From NCBI GenBank assembly GCA_902595795.1, contig CACJRK010000006.1, positions 1-60,259 of the forward strand: a DNA stretch of 60,259 nt, given 5' to 3'. The DNA is from an uncultured Pelagibacteraceae bacterium. GTDB taxonomy: Bacteria; Pseudomonadota; Alphaproteobacteria; Pelagibacterales; Pelagibacteraceae. Both the position numbers and the translations under genes were made by a program. The notes under the pieces were generated by a model. The model was not told the DNA's origin and ran no database searches. It saw only the letters and a program-made list of their open reading frames with translations. This document shows, piece by piece, positions 53,454 through 60,259 of the stretch. The stretch's first letter is position 1. Every line of letters starts with the position of its first letter.

Positions 53454-54440
53454 TTAAATAGATTTATAAAAATTGTACCAATTATTTCCAAGTATTCCAT
53501 GTGTCTCGGTATCTGAAAAACCTACTTTTTTTAGACCTTTTTCAATATTTGAGAACCCTCTGGAGTCAAGAAACCAGTCAGGTTGCTTAGGGAAACCAGG
53601 TTTATTTTTTGTTCCTTCTCCATAATTTTTACTTTTAGACCAAGAACCATTTCTCATCCATTCAACAACAGTATCTGGATGATCTAAACAAAGATCAGAA
53701 CCTATTCCAATTTTATTCACATTCATTATTTCAGCTGTTTTTGCAACCATTTCACAAAAACTTTCCAAAGTACAATTTGTATTATCTTTTAAATGATGAG
53801 GGTATAATGACAAACCCAACATTCCGCCACTATCACTTAAAATTTTTAATAAATCAGAGGATTTGTTTCTTTTAGCAGGATGCCAAAAAGAAGGATTGGC
53901 ATGAGTAATTGCAATTGGTTTTTCACTCAACTCAATTGCATCTATAGTACTTTTTTCTGCAGAATGTGACATGTCAACAACAAGACCAACACTGTTCATT
54001 TCTCTTATAACCTCGCGTCCAAAATTTGTAACTCCACTATCTACTTTTTCATAACAGCCTGTTGCAAGTAAAGATTGGTTATTATAAGTAAGTTGCATAA
54101 ATCTACATCCTAATTGATGAACCTTTTCAACAAGCTTTATATCATCCTCAATAGGAGAACAATTTTGAAAACCAAAGAATATCGCAGTCTTATTTTCTTT
54201 ATTAGCTTTATCAATATCTTTAAAGTTCTTACCAGGAAAAATTAAATCAGAGTTTTCATTAAATAATTTTTCCCATTTTTTTATTTCAAGTTGTAATTCA
54301 TCAAAATCTTCATGGTAAACAATAGTAACATGGACAGCATCTAAACCAGCAGACCTGTTAATCTCAAAGATTTTTCTAGACCAATTACAGTATTGAAGAT
54401 TGTCGATTTTATAATTCATAGTAAACTTAACTCTAATCAA
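53454..54440 (-). CDS. M19 renal-dipeptidase-family protein
   Basis: The 328-residue protein has M19 metal-site blocks: VVDMSHSAEKSTIDAIE, KPIAITHANPSFWHPAKRN and NKIGIGSDLCLDHP, in family order, with GCRFMQLTYNNQS earlier. The N-terminal HxD site reads LDAVHVTIVYHEDF, not the usual DGHND. Pseudomonas glycine-betaine loci also carry an M19 gene beside dgcAB, so an osmolyte-related role is plausible. It leads the DUF3726 operon. Confidence 0.85.
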   Translation of the reverse strand: MIRVKFTMNYKIDNLQYCNWSRKIFEINRSAGLDAVHVTIVYHEDFDELQLEIKKWEKLFNENSDLIFPGKNFKDIDKANKENKTAIFFGFQNCSPIEDDIKLVEKVHQLGCRFMQLTYNNQSLLATGCYEKVDSGVTNFGREVIREMNSVGLVVDMSHSAEKSTIDAIELSEKPIAITHANPSFWHPAKRNKSSDLLKILSDSGGMLGLSLYPHHLKDNTNCTLESFCEMVAKTAEIMNVNKIGIGSDLCLDHPDTVVEWMRNGSWSKSKNYGEGTKNKPGFPKQPDWFLDSRGFSNIEKGLKKVGFSDTETHGILGNNWYNFYKSI

Positions 54441-54513
54441 TATGTATTTTAAATACTATTAATTTTATTGAAATTTTAAGTTAATTTTGAAATAAACAGA
54501 TTGATCAATTTTC

Positions 54514-55005
54514 ATGAAAAAAAATAGTAAATTAAAAGTTTCAATCATAATGGGAAGTCAATCTGACTACAAAGTAATGAAACTAGCCGAAAAAACCCTA
54601 AAAAAAATTGGAGTTTTATTTGAGATGAAAATTATATCTGCTCACCGAACACCACAAAGAATGTATGAATATGCTGCAAAAGTAGAGAAGAATCATATCG
54701 GGGTAATAATTGCAGGTGCTGGAGGATCTGCTCATCTTCCAGGAATGATATCAGCACTTACCCATATACCAGTTCTTGGTGTTCCTGTTGAAAGTAAAAA
54801 ACTTAAAGGTTTAGATAGTTTGTTATCAATTGCACAAATGCCTAAAGGAATACCTGTGGGAACACTTGCCATAGGAGAAGATGGTGCCATTAATGCTGCT
54901 ATATTAGCTGCGGCAATAATTGCAAATAACAATCCAAATGTTCGAAAAAAACTTAAATATTTTAGAATGTTACAAACTAAATCTGTGAAAAAAACCCCAA
55001 AATAA
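54514..55005 (+). CDS. purE: N5-carboxyaminoimidazole ribonucleotide mutase
   Basis: The 163-residue protein has the PurE class I motifs IIMGSQSDYKVM, ISAHRTPQRMYEYA and IIAGAGGSAHLPGMISALT. It converts N5-CAIR to CAIR in purine synthesis. It is 1 nt upstream of purK, giving the canonical purEK operon. Confidence 0.95.
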   Translation: MKKNSKLKVSIIMGSQSDYKVMKLAEKTLKKIGVLFEMKIISAHRTPQRMYEYAAKVEKNHIGVIIAGAGGSAHLPGMISALTHIPVLGVPVESKKLKGLDSLLSIAQMPKGIPVGTLAIGEDGAINAAILAAAIIANNNPNVRKKLKYFRMLQTKSVKKTPK

Positions 55006-55006
55006 A

Positions 55007-56053
55007 ATGACTGACATTACTCTTGGTATCATTGGGGGCGGTCAACTTGGAAGTATGCTTGCAATAGCAGCAAAAAAATTAAATATTAAAACTGTTATTT
55101 TTTGTGATGATATAGATGCACCAGCACAATATTTTTGTAACCAATTTATTACTGGAAGTTATGATAACAAAGAAAAAATATCAGAATTTATAAATCAAGT
55201 TGATTTAGTCACTTATGAATTTGAAAACATACCATTTGAGACATTAAATGAAATTAATAAATTAAAGACTGTTCAACCAAAGCCTTCTGTTAATAGATTA
55301 ATTCAACATCGATTAGCTGAAAAAGATTTTGTTAATAAATTGAATATTAGAACAACCAGATATGTTTCAATTGAAAAAAAAAATGATATTGATGCTTTAG
55401 AAGATTTTTTACCAGGCATTTTAAAAACAACTACATTAGGTTATGATGGTAAAGGTCAATATCCAATAAATTCTAGTGATGCAATTCATTCATTAAATAT
55501 TGATTTTTCAAAAGGTTATATTCTTGAAAAACTTGTAAAATTAAAAAAAGAAATTTCAATCATAATTACAAGATTTAGTAATAATAGATATGAAATATAT
55601 GAACCAATCGAAAACATTCACGAAGATCAAATTTTAAAATATTCAAAAATTCCTGCTGAAATTAATGAAAATATTTTTAATCAATCTAAAGATTGGGCTA
55701 TGCTAATTGCAGAAGAACTAAAATATATTGGAACTTTGTGTGTAGAATTTTTTATTGATAGAAATGACAATTTATATGTAAATGAAATAGCTCCACGAGT
55801 ACATAACTCGGGACATTTGACGATAAATGCATTCAATATAAGTCAATTTGAAAATCATGTTAGAGCTGTATGTGGATTAGAACAAATTCCATTAAAAAAA
55901 ATATCTAATGCTAAAATGATAAATCTTCTTGGAGAGCAAATTACACATTACAGAAATATTCAAAAGTTTAATGAAAATGAATTTTTCTTTGATTATTTGA
56001 AAAAAGAGATAAAAGAAAAAAGAAAAATGGGCCATATCACAACTTTAGTATAA
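55007..56053 (+). CDS. purK: N5-carboxyaminoimidazole ribonucleotide synthase
   Basis: The 348-residue protein has an ATP-grasp fold: GIIGGGQLGSMLAIAAKKL at the start, LKTTTLGYDGKGQYP (ATP loop), and VNEIAPRVHNSGHLTINAF at the active site. It makes N5-CAIR from AIR, bicarbonate and ATP. It is adjacent to purE and the GNAT gene starts directly after its stop. Confidence 0.95.
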   Translation: MTDITLGIIGGGQLGSMLAIAAKKLNIKTVIFCDDIDAPAQYFCNQFITGSYDNKEKISEFINQVDLVTYEFENIPFETLNEINKLKTVQPKPSVNRLIQHRLAEKDFVNKLNIRTTRYVSIEKKNDIDALEDFLPGILKTTTLGYDGKGQYPINSSDAIHSLNIDFSKGYILEKLVKLKKEISIIITRFSNNRYEIYEPIENIHEDQILKYSKIPAEINENIFNQSKDWAMLIAEELKYIGTLCVEFFIDRNDNLYVNEIAPRVHNSGHLTINAFNISQFENHVRAVCGLEQIPLKKISNAKMINLLGEQITHYRNIQKFNENEFFFDYLKKEIKEKRKMGHITTLV

Positions 56054-56521
56054 ATGTTAAAATCAGTAGAAGGTAATTTTGATAATCCAGAAGTTAATGA
56101 GCTTCTATTAAAACATTTTATTGAGCTTAGAGCTGCCTCACCAGAGGGGAGTGCTCATGTTTTAGATATTCCTGGTTTAAAAGTACCCTCAATTAAATTT
56201 TGGAGTTTGTGGAATGAAGGAAGACTAATCGGTTGTGGCGCTTTAAAATTTCTTGATAAAGAGCATGGAGAATTTAAATCTATAAGAATCCATGATAATT
56301 TCAGAAATCAAGGACAAGGAATTAATGTAATTAATCATTTAATAAACGAAGCTAAAAAACTTAAGATAAAAAGATTAAGTATTGAAACGGGTGCTGGTAA
56401 TTTTTTTATTCCAGCAAGAAAACTTTTCAAAAAAACTGGATTTACTGTATGCGAGCCTTTTGCGCACTACAAAGAAGACATTAATTCTGTTTATTTAACT
56501 ATGCTTATTGATAACACTTAA
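56054..56521 (+). CDS. GNAT-family N-acetyltransferase
   Basis: The 155-residue protein has the GNAT acetyl-CoA motif with RNQGQGINVINHLI (residues ~88-102), IGCGALKFL before it and FFIPARKLFKKTGFTVCEPFA after it. Substrate unknown. It is directly coupled to purK (no gap). Confidence 0.88.
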   Translation: MLKSVEGNFDNPEVNELLLKHFIELRAASPEGSAHVLDIPGLKVPSIKFWSLWNEGRLIGCGALKFLDKEHGEFKSIRIHDNFRNQGQGINVINHLINEAKKLKIKRLSIETGAGNFFIPARKLFKKTGFTVCEPFAHYKEDINSVYLTMLIDNT

Positions 56522-56638
56522 TAAATTATTTTTAATAATTGATCAATTTTGTTGACAAAACCCAATAAAATCTAAAGAAATCCATAATTACTTAATTATA
56601 AGTAATAATTTAACATAACAAAAAATAAGAAGATAAAT

Positions 56639-56845
56639 ATGAGTCTACAAGGAAAAGTAAAGTGGTTCAATCCAACCAAAGGTTTTGGTTTTATTGAAAG
56701 AGAAGATAAAGAAAAAGATGTGTTTGTACATGTTTCAGCAGTAAGAGATGCTGGTATGAACGGTTTAGATGAGGGTCAAGCTTTGACTTTCGATGTTGAA
56801 GATGGTCCTAAAGGTCCTTCAGCAGTTAACTTAAAAACTGCATAA
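56639..56845 (+). CDS. Cold shock protein, CspA family
   Basis: The 68-residue protein has RNP1-like [10 protein letters not shown] and RNP2-like [10 protein letters not shown] motifs of the cold-shock fold. It binds single-stranded RNA and DNA. The 117-nt leader upstream may carry regulatory structure, but none clearly stands out. A long hairpin follows its stop. Confidence 0.95.
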   Translation: MSLQGKVKWFNPTKGFGFIEREDKEKDVFVHVSAVRDAGMNGLDEGQALTFDVEDGPKGPSAVNLKTA

Positions 56846-56857
56846 TTTCACACTTCC

Positions 56858-56910
56858 TATTGGCTGAAAAATTTTATTAAAGTATTAATAAATATATTAT
56901 TCAGCCAATA
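56858..56910 (+). terminator. Long-looped hairpin downstream of cspA
   Basis: A perfect 11-bp stem (56858-56868 with 56900-56910) encloses a 31-nt AT-rich loop that can itself form a further stem of about 8 bp (TTTATTAA with TTAATAAA). It begins 12 nt after the cspA stop. A T-rich run occurs about 15-25 nt further on. It may be a terminator or an RNA-stability element. Confidence 0.55.
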
Positions 56911-56986
56911 CCTAATTTAATAACAATTTTTTAACACAGTTATTAATTATAGAATTAAATTAAAAAATTAATAAGTTAAGTAACAT

Positions 56987-57733
56987 ATGATTGGAATTTT
57001 AGGTGGGATGGGAACTCAAGCTGGTCTAGATTTCTGTAATAAGCTTGCAGTTCTAAATAGAGGAAAAATCGATCAAGAGTATCCATTATTTTTACTTTAT
57101 AACAAATCAAATATTCCTGGAAGACCTGAGTCTATAGGCTCTCAAACTAAAAATCTTTCAAACAAATCTACTAATAAATCAAGTAAAGAAAAATATAATA
57201 GAGTTTTAAAAAGTTTGGTCAAAGGTTGTAAACTATTAGAAAAAAATAAATGTAAATTTATAGTTATACCTTGTAATACAGCTCATTATTGGTTTGATGA
57301 TTTGCAAAAAAAAATAAATATTCCAATAATTAATATGCCCAAAGAAGTTTTTAAATTTACAAAAAAAAAATGCCAAAAAAAATCAAAAATTGGATTATTA
57401 GCAACTGAAGGAACTCTAAAAACTGGAGTTTATAAAAAAATTTTTGAAAAAGATTATCAATTAATTGAGCCTTCTCAAAAACTTCAAAAGTCATCCGTTA
57501 ATAAATCAATTAAATTTGTTAAAATGGGAAATGTAAAAGCTGCTGCGAAAGCAATAAAACCTGCAATTCATTCATTGATTAAAATGAAATGTAAAAAAAT
57601 AATTTTAGGTTGTACAGAGCTCCCAATTGCAATTTTTGCTTTTAAATCTTTTAAAAATGTAAAATCTTCTAAAATATTTTTAGATCCCAATTTAATTTTA
57701 GCTCATTCAGCTATGATTAAGCATAAAAATTAA
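56987..57733 (+). CDS. Aspartate/glutamate racemase-family protein
   Basis: The 248-residue protein has both catalytic Cys blocks of the family, VIPCNTAHYWFDDLQ near residue 95 and IILGCTELPIAIF near residue 205, after IGILGGMGTQAGLDF. It would interconvert D- and L-forms of aspartate or related amino acids without a cofactor. A stretch of many Lys codons (FTKKKCQKKSK) reflects the AT bias. It starts 141 nt after cspA. Confidence 0.88.
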   Translation: MIGILGGMGTQAGLDFCNKLAVLNRGKIDQEYPLFLLYNKSNIPGRPESIGSQTKNLSNKSTNKSSKEKYNRVLKSLVKGCKLLEKNKCKFIVIPCNTAHYWFDDLQKKINIPIINMPKEVFKFTKKKCQKKSKIGLLATEGTLKTGVYKKIFEKDYQLIEPSQKLQKSSVNKSIKFVKMGNVKAAAKAIKPAIHSLIKMKCKKIILGCTELPIAIFAFKSFKNVKSSKIFLDPNLILAHSAMIKHKN

Positions 57734-57735
57734 AT

Positions 57736-58176
57736 ATGTCTGATAAAAACGAAAAACCATATGTTTTAAGAGCTGCTGAATTTGTTTATTCAAATCTGAT
57801 TAAAATTAAAAAACAAAATCCTGAAGTTAACAATATACAGGCATTTGAAATTTTTATGACCACTAAAGAATATGATTTATTAAGTTCAGGAGAATTTCAT
57901 GATCAATGGTTTTTACAATTAAAGAATAATGAATTTATCGATCAAATTAGTAAAAAAAAAATAAATCAAGAAACTTTGAGACTTTTAGAACTTCAAAAAG
58001 ATTCTATGGTAAAATTTTTAATGAAAATACCTAAACTTTATTATACAAAAAGTCATTTTCCATTAGAGATTTCTCAACGAGCTTTTGATCATCTATGGAG
58101 AGTTTGTGAAAGCTATGAAATGTGGTGTAAAGAAACTAATCAAGAAAATCTTATATATCTAAATATTATTGAGTAA
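57736..58176 (+). CDS. Hypothetical protein (146 aa)
   Basis: This mostly helical, charged protein has no signal peptide. LLELQKDSMVKFLMKIPKLYY and AFDHLWRVCESYEMWCKETNQ are its most distinct segments. No recognised domain. It starts 2 nt after the racemase stop, so it is probably coupled to it. It overlaps the convergent repeat-containing gene by 11 nt. Confidence 0.65.
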   Translation: MSDKNEKPYVLRAAEFVYSNLIKIKKQNPEVNNIQAFEIFMTTKEYDLLSSGEFHDQWFLQLKNNEFIDQISKKKINQETLRLLELQKDSMVKFLMKIPKLYYTKSHFPLEISQRAFDHLWRVCESYEMWCKETNQENLIYLNIIE

Positions 58177-58558
58177 TATTATTTAAATTAAGTTTTGATC
58201 TAGTGACCATTATTCGTTTTTTAACTAATTTTTGTAAATTTTGATTTTCTAATTTTTGTCTAGTAATTTTTATTCTTTTTTCAACTAATTGTCGTAAATC
58301 CTCATTTAATGAAATTTTTTTATTTATTTCCTCTTTAATTAAATTTTTATTTATTTCTTCTTTAATTAAAGTTAAAGAATCTTTTCCAGTTTCTTTTTCT
58401 ATGCTTTGATTAATTATAAATTGTGCTCCTGCTTTATACAAATTGCCTGAAGTAAGTGCTGTCACGCCTGGACCAAGAATTGAAAAAACAGAAACAAAAC
58501 CTGTTAAAAAGAAAAAGGAAAGAATAATTGTAAAAATTCTTAATACTTTTAAGATCAT
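58166..58558 (-). CDS. Membrane-anchored helical protein with internal repeats (130 aa)
   Basis: An N-terminal hydrophobic segment (IFTIILSFFFLTGFVSVF) precedes GPGVTALTSGNLYKAGAQFIINQSIEKETGKDSL, a pattern seen in other small SAR11-type proteins. The C-terminal half is built from repeats: a 9-residue unit (LIKEEINKN/LIKEEINKK) and a 20-residue unit (LVEKRIKITRQKLENQN and LVKKRIMVTRSKLNLNN). The DNA-level repeats are listed separately. Function unknown. Confidence 0.6.
   Translation of the reverse strand: MILKVLRIFTIILSFFFLTGFVSVFSILGPGVTALTSGNLYKAGAQFIINQSIEKETGKDSLTLIKEEINKNLIKEEINKKISLNEDLRQLVEKRIKITRQKLENQNLQKLVKKRIMVTRSKLNLNNITQ
58199..58298. repeat. Imperfect tandem 60-nt repeat (20 codons)
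   Basis: Units begin at 58199 (TCTAGTGACC) and 58259 (TCTAGTAATT), 60 nt apart, each with TTATTC, TTTT(T)AACTAATT and GTAAAT. The second copy is only partly conserved beyond about 40 nt. It encodes two 20-residue copies in the hypothetical protein. Confidence 0.6.
58317..58370. repeat. 27-nt tandem duplication, 26/27 identical
   Basis: Units 58317-58343 and 58344-58370 differ at one position (C331 versus T358). In frame, they duplicate a 9-residue segment, so the event did not disrupt the gene. It looks like a recent slippage duplication. Confidence 0.85.
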
Positions 58559-58657
58559 ACTAAAAGTTTAAGTGATTTGTTATTTTATTACTACATTTAA
58601 TTTGTTCATTATAGGTATTTATTTGATTTTGATTAATTTATTTGTTTATTGAGTATA

Positions 58658-59506
58658 ATGATTAAAATATTCCCTTTCATATTTATAGTTTTATGGTCTT
58701 CTGCATTCATAACAACTAAGCCAATTATAGATAATAGTGATCCATTTGCTGCTTTAGCATTTAGATTTGCTTTAGTTGCCCTAGGTTTTTTTTTATTTTC
58801 TATTTATTCAAAACAAAAAGTATTAGTTAGTAAAAAAAACTTTTTTGAATCTTTTTTTAGTGGGATATTATTTCATGGTTTTTATCTTGGGGGTGTCTTT
58901 TACTCAATTTCAATTGGTATGCCTACAGCAATTGCTGCTTTAATTGTGACCTTGCAACCAGTTCTTACAAATGCATTGAGTGGTCCAATCTTAAATGAAA
59001 AAGTATCTACTAAACAGTGGATAGGTGTATTATTAGGATTCGCTGGCGCAGGTCTTGTGTTGGGTTTTGATGTTGGCTCTAAAATACCAGCTATGGGATT
59101 GATCGCAACTATAATAGCTTTATTGGCAATTACATTTTCTACTTTATGGCAAAAAAAATTAAGTAATAATCTTCCTTTATCTGTAAGCAATATGAATCAA
59201 GCTATTGGTGGTTGTTTGTTTCATCTATTAATAATAATTTTATTTGTTGACCCTTATATCGATTTATCGCCAACATTTATTATTTCAATGAGTCATCAAA
59301 TTTTTTTGGTATCATTTGGTGCATTTACAATTTTGATGTATTTAATAAAAAATAACTCGGCTAGCAAAACTGTTTCTATTTTTTTTTTAATCCCCGCAAC
59401 ATCTGCATTTATGGCATGGCTTTTCTTAAATGAAAGCTTAACTAACCTAGACCTAATTGGATTTCTAATTACCTCTATTGGTGTTTATATTGCTACGCGA
59501 GATTAA
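58658..59506 (+). CDS. EamA (DMT) family transporter
   Basis: The start at 58658 (MIKIFPF) is chosen over an upstream TTG nine bases earlier. The 282-residue protein has about ten helices in two EamA repeats: IVLWSSAFITTKPIID and FALVALGFFLFSIYS in the first, AFMAWLFLNESLTNLDLIGFLITSIGVYIA in the second. Members export metabolites such as amino acids or thiols. No specific substrate can be assigned. Confidence 0.88.
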   Translation: MIKIFPFIFIVLWSSAFITTKPIIDNSDPFAALAFRFALVALGFFLFSIYSKQKVLVSKKNFFESFFSGILFHGFYLGGVFYSISIGMPTAIAALIVTLQPVLTNALSGPILNEKVSTKQWIGVLLGFAGAGLVLGFDVGSKIPAMGLIATIIALLAITFSTLWQKKLSNNLPLSVSNMNQAIGGCLFHLLIIILFVDPYIDLSPTFIISMSHQIFLVSFGAFTILMYLIKNNSASKTVSIFFLIPATSAFMAWLFLNESLTNLDLIGFLITSIGVYIATRD

Positions 59507-59514
59507 ATTAATTT

Positions 59515-60102
59515 CTACAAACCTTTAAAACCATACTCTAGGGATGCATCTGTAATAGAATGATACAAAGATTCTCCAAAGCTTCTTAAAGCGAACAATC
59601 TTACTTTATTTGGATTGTCATCTAACTTATCAATAATAAAAGCTATTCCATTATAAGTTGAATTTATTGAATTATTTTTTTCCATTGAATTAAAATTAAA
59701 TGGACATCCTTTTTTTAAAACTTCAATTGTTTCTCGTCCTTCAATCTCAATAATAGCCCTTGAATGAGATAAATCTGTTACAGCAAAATCTGTATCTTTA
59801 AATTCATCTACTACATTTTTTATTAAATCTTTTTTTGTTGAAACTAAAAGCCAGTTTTTTGGTCCATTCCACATAATCCTTGTATTTTCATTAAATGCTA
59901 CTGTTAAAGGTTCATTTTTTAATTTTAAACCATCAATATCAATACCCTCAAATGAAACTGAAGAATTTTTGTACTGAACTATTTGAACAATTAATAAATT
60001 TTTGATTTCAGATATTTTAAGTATATCATTTTCATTTTTACCTTCATAATCTCCGAATTGACCTTTTGAATGAACATTTGATAAAGCTGAAATTAATGTC
60101 AT
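59515..60102 (-). CDS. soxG: Sarcosine oxidase gamma subunit
   Basis: The 195-residue protein has the SoxG/GcvT-related pattern: [20 protein letters not shown] near the middle, [30 protein letters not shown], and a C-terminal [23 protein letters not shown]. It is part of heterotetrameric sarcosine oxidase, which oxidises sarcosine to glycine with transfer of the C1 unit to folate. It overlaps the soxA stop by 4 nt (ATGA), in the usual soxBDAG order. Confidence 0.9.
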   Translation of the reverse strand: MTLISALSNVHSKGQFGDYEGKNENDILKISEIKNLLIVQIVQYKNSSVSFEGIDIDGLKLKNEPLTVAFNENTRIMWNGPKNWLLVSTKKDLIKNVVDEFKDTDFAVTDLSHSRAIIEIEGRETIEVLKKGCPFNFNSMEKNNSINSTYNGIAFIIDKLDDNPNKVRLFALRSFGESLYHSITDASLEYGFKGL

Positions 60103-60259
60103 GATCTAACTCTTTCACCTTTTGGGTCTACATAATGTGATGACACTATCTCAACAGGTATTACTTTATTTTTAAGTGGCGACATGGCAAAAAGCTTTTG
60201 ACCAATCATTTTTTTTCCATCTTTCAAAATTGCTAAAGAAAAAGGATTATCATATTCAA
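60099..60259 (-). CDS. soxA: Sarcosine oxidase alpha subunit, C-terminal end (partial)
   Basis: Only the last 53 codons lie in the window. The segment [19 protein letters not shown] and the final [12 protein letters not shown] match the C-terminal GcvT-like domain of SoxA. It is coupled to soxG by an ATGA overlap. It probably continues in the same operon as soxB and soxD beyond the right edge. Confidence 0.85.
   Translation of the reverse strand, partial: EYDNPFSLAILKDGKKMIGQKLFAMSPLKNKVIPVEIVSSHYVDPKGERVRS

Overview
The window is an AT-rich (roughly 30% GC by eye), very densely packed bacterial segment. Gene junctions are mostly 0-10 nt or TAATG/ATGA overlaps. No tRNA, rRNA, insertion sequence, phage or CRISPR signal was seen. 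The gene content (two ProXW-type osmolyte transporters, BHMT, dimethylglycine dehydrogenases with ETF and ETF-QO, a DmdA-like demethylase, AcuI, sarcosine oxidase, many tiny membrane proteins) and the Lys/Asn/Ile-rich proteins point to a streamlined marine alphaproteobacterium of the SAR11 (Pelagibacterales) type. This is an inference from content and composition, not from a marker gene.

Layout. 0-9.3 kb: the 3' end of a HisD/HpsN-like dehydrogenase, an asparaginase, a zinc ribbon, a hydrolase, LysE, a complete ProX-ProV-ProW betaine-type transporter (minus strand), a VOC protein, cysE-cysK. 9.5-12.6 kb: small exported or unknown proteins, a DsbA-fold protein, and an SMR-DUF2798-SMR cassette. 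12.6-20.4 kb: housekeeping and metabolic genes (DUF952, DUF924, HisN-like phosphatase, a butyrobetaine-hydroxylase-type dioxygenase, a hydroxyisobutyrate dehydrogenase homologue), a 337-nt non-coding stretch with consecutive hairpins, a cytochrome c/b561 pair, a persulfide-dioxygenase-like MBL protein, and AzlCD. 20.4-25 kb: a ferric-iron ABC transporter whose genes are interrupted by a peroxiredoxin, a small CGPC ORF and a foldable leader, preceded by two Fur-like boxes. 25-28.5 kb: folE-acuI-lysR, then hisI and DUF2237.

28.5-46 kb is the centrepiece: seventeen co-oriented minus-strand genes, from a Rieske oxygenase (45953) through bhmT, a dimethylglycine-dehydrogenase-like flavoprotein, a methyltransferase, a DddP-like M24 protein, a P-loop kinase, a nucleotidyltransferase, a 2OG-Fe(II) oxygenase, a crotonase homologue lacking both catalytic Glu, a CoA-binding protein, a BT1-like carrier, a second dimethylglycine-dehydrogenase-like flavoprotein, ETF beta/alpha and ETF-QO. 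Divergent from it (46.2-50.3 kb) are an osmolyte-binding protein, a permease without its own ATPase, a MetF-like protein and a DmdA-like demethylase.

50.3-60.3 kb: a terminator, two small genes absent from ordinary ORF calls (36 and 55 aa), an uncharacterised DUF3726 / 553-aa / M19 dipeptidase operon, purEK, cspA, a racemase, unknowns, an EamA exporter, and at the right edge soxG with the end of soxA (sarcosine oxidase).

As a whole the window reads as a methylated-osmolyte catabolic island. Betaine-type compounds and DMSP would be imported, demethylated by BHMT, Rieske and folate-dependent GcvT-fold enzymes, and oxidised to glycine. Electrons would go through ETF/ETF-QO to quinone, and C1 units to folate. 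The DddP-like protein and AcuI suggest a DMSP cleavage branch.
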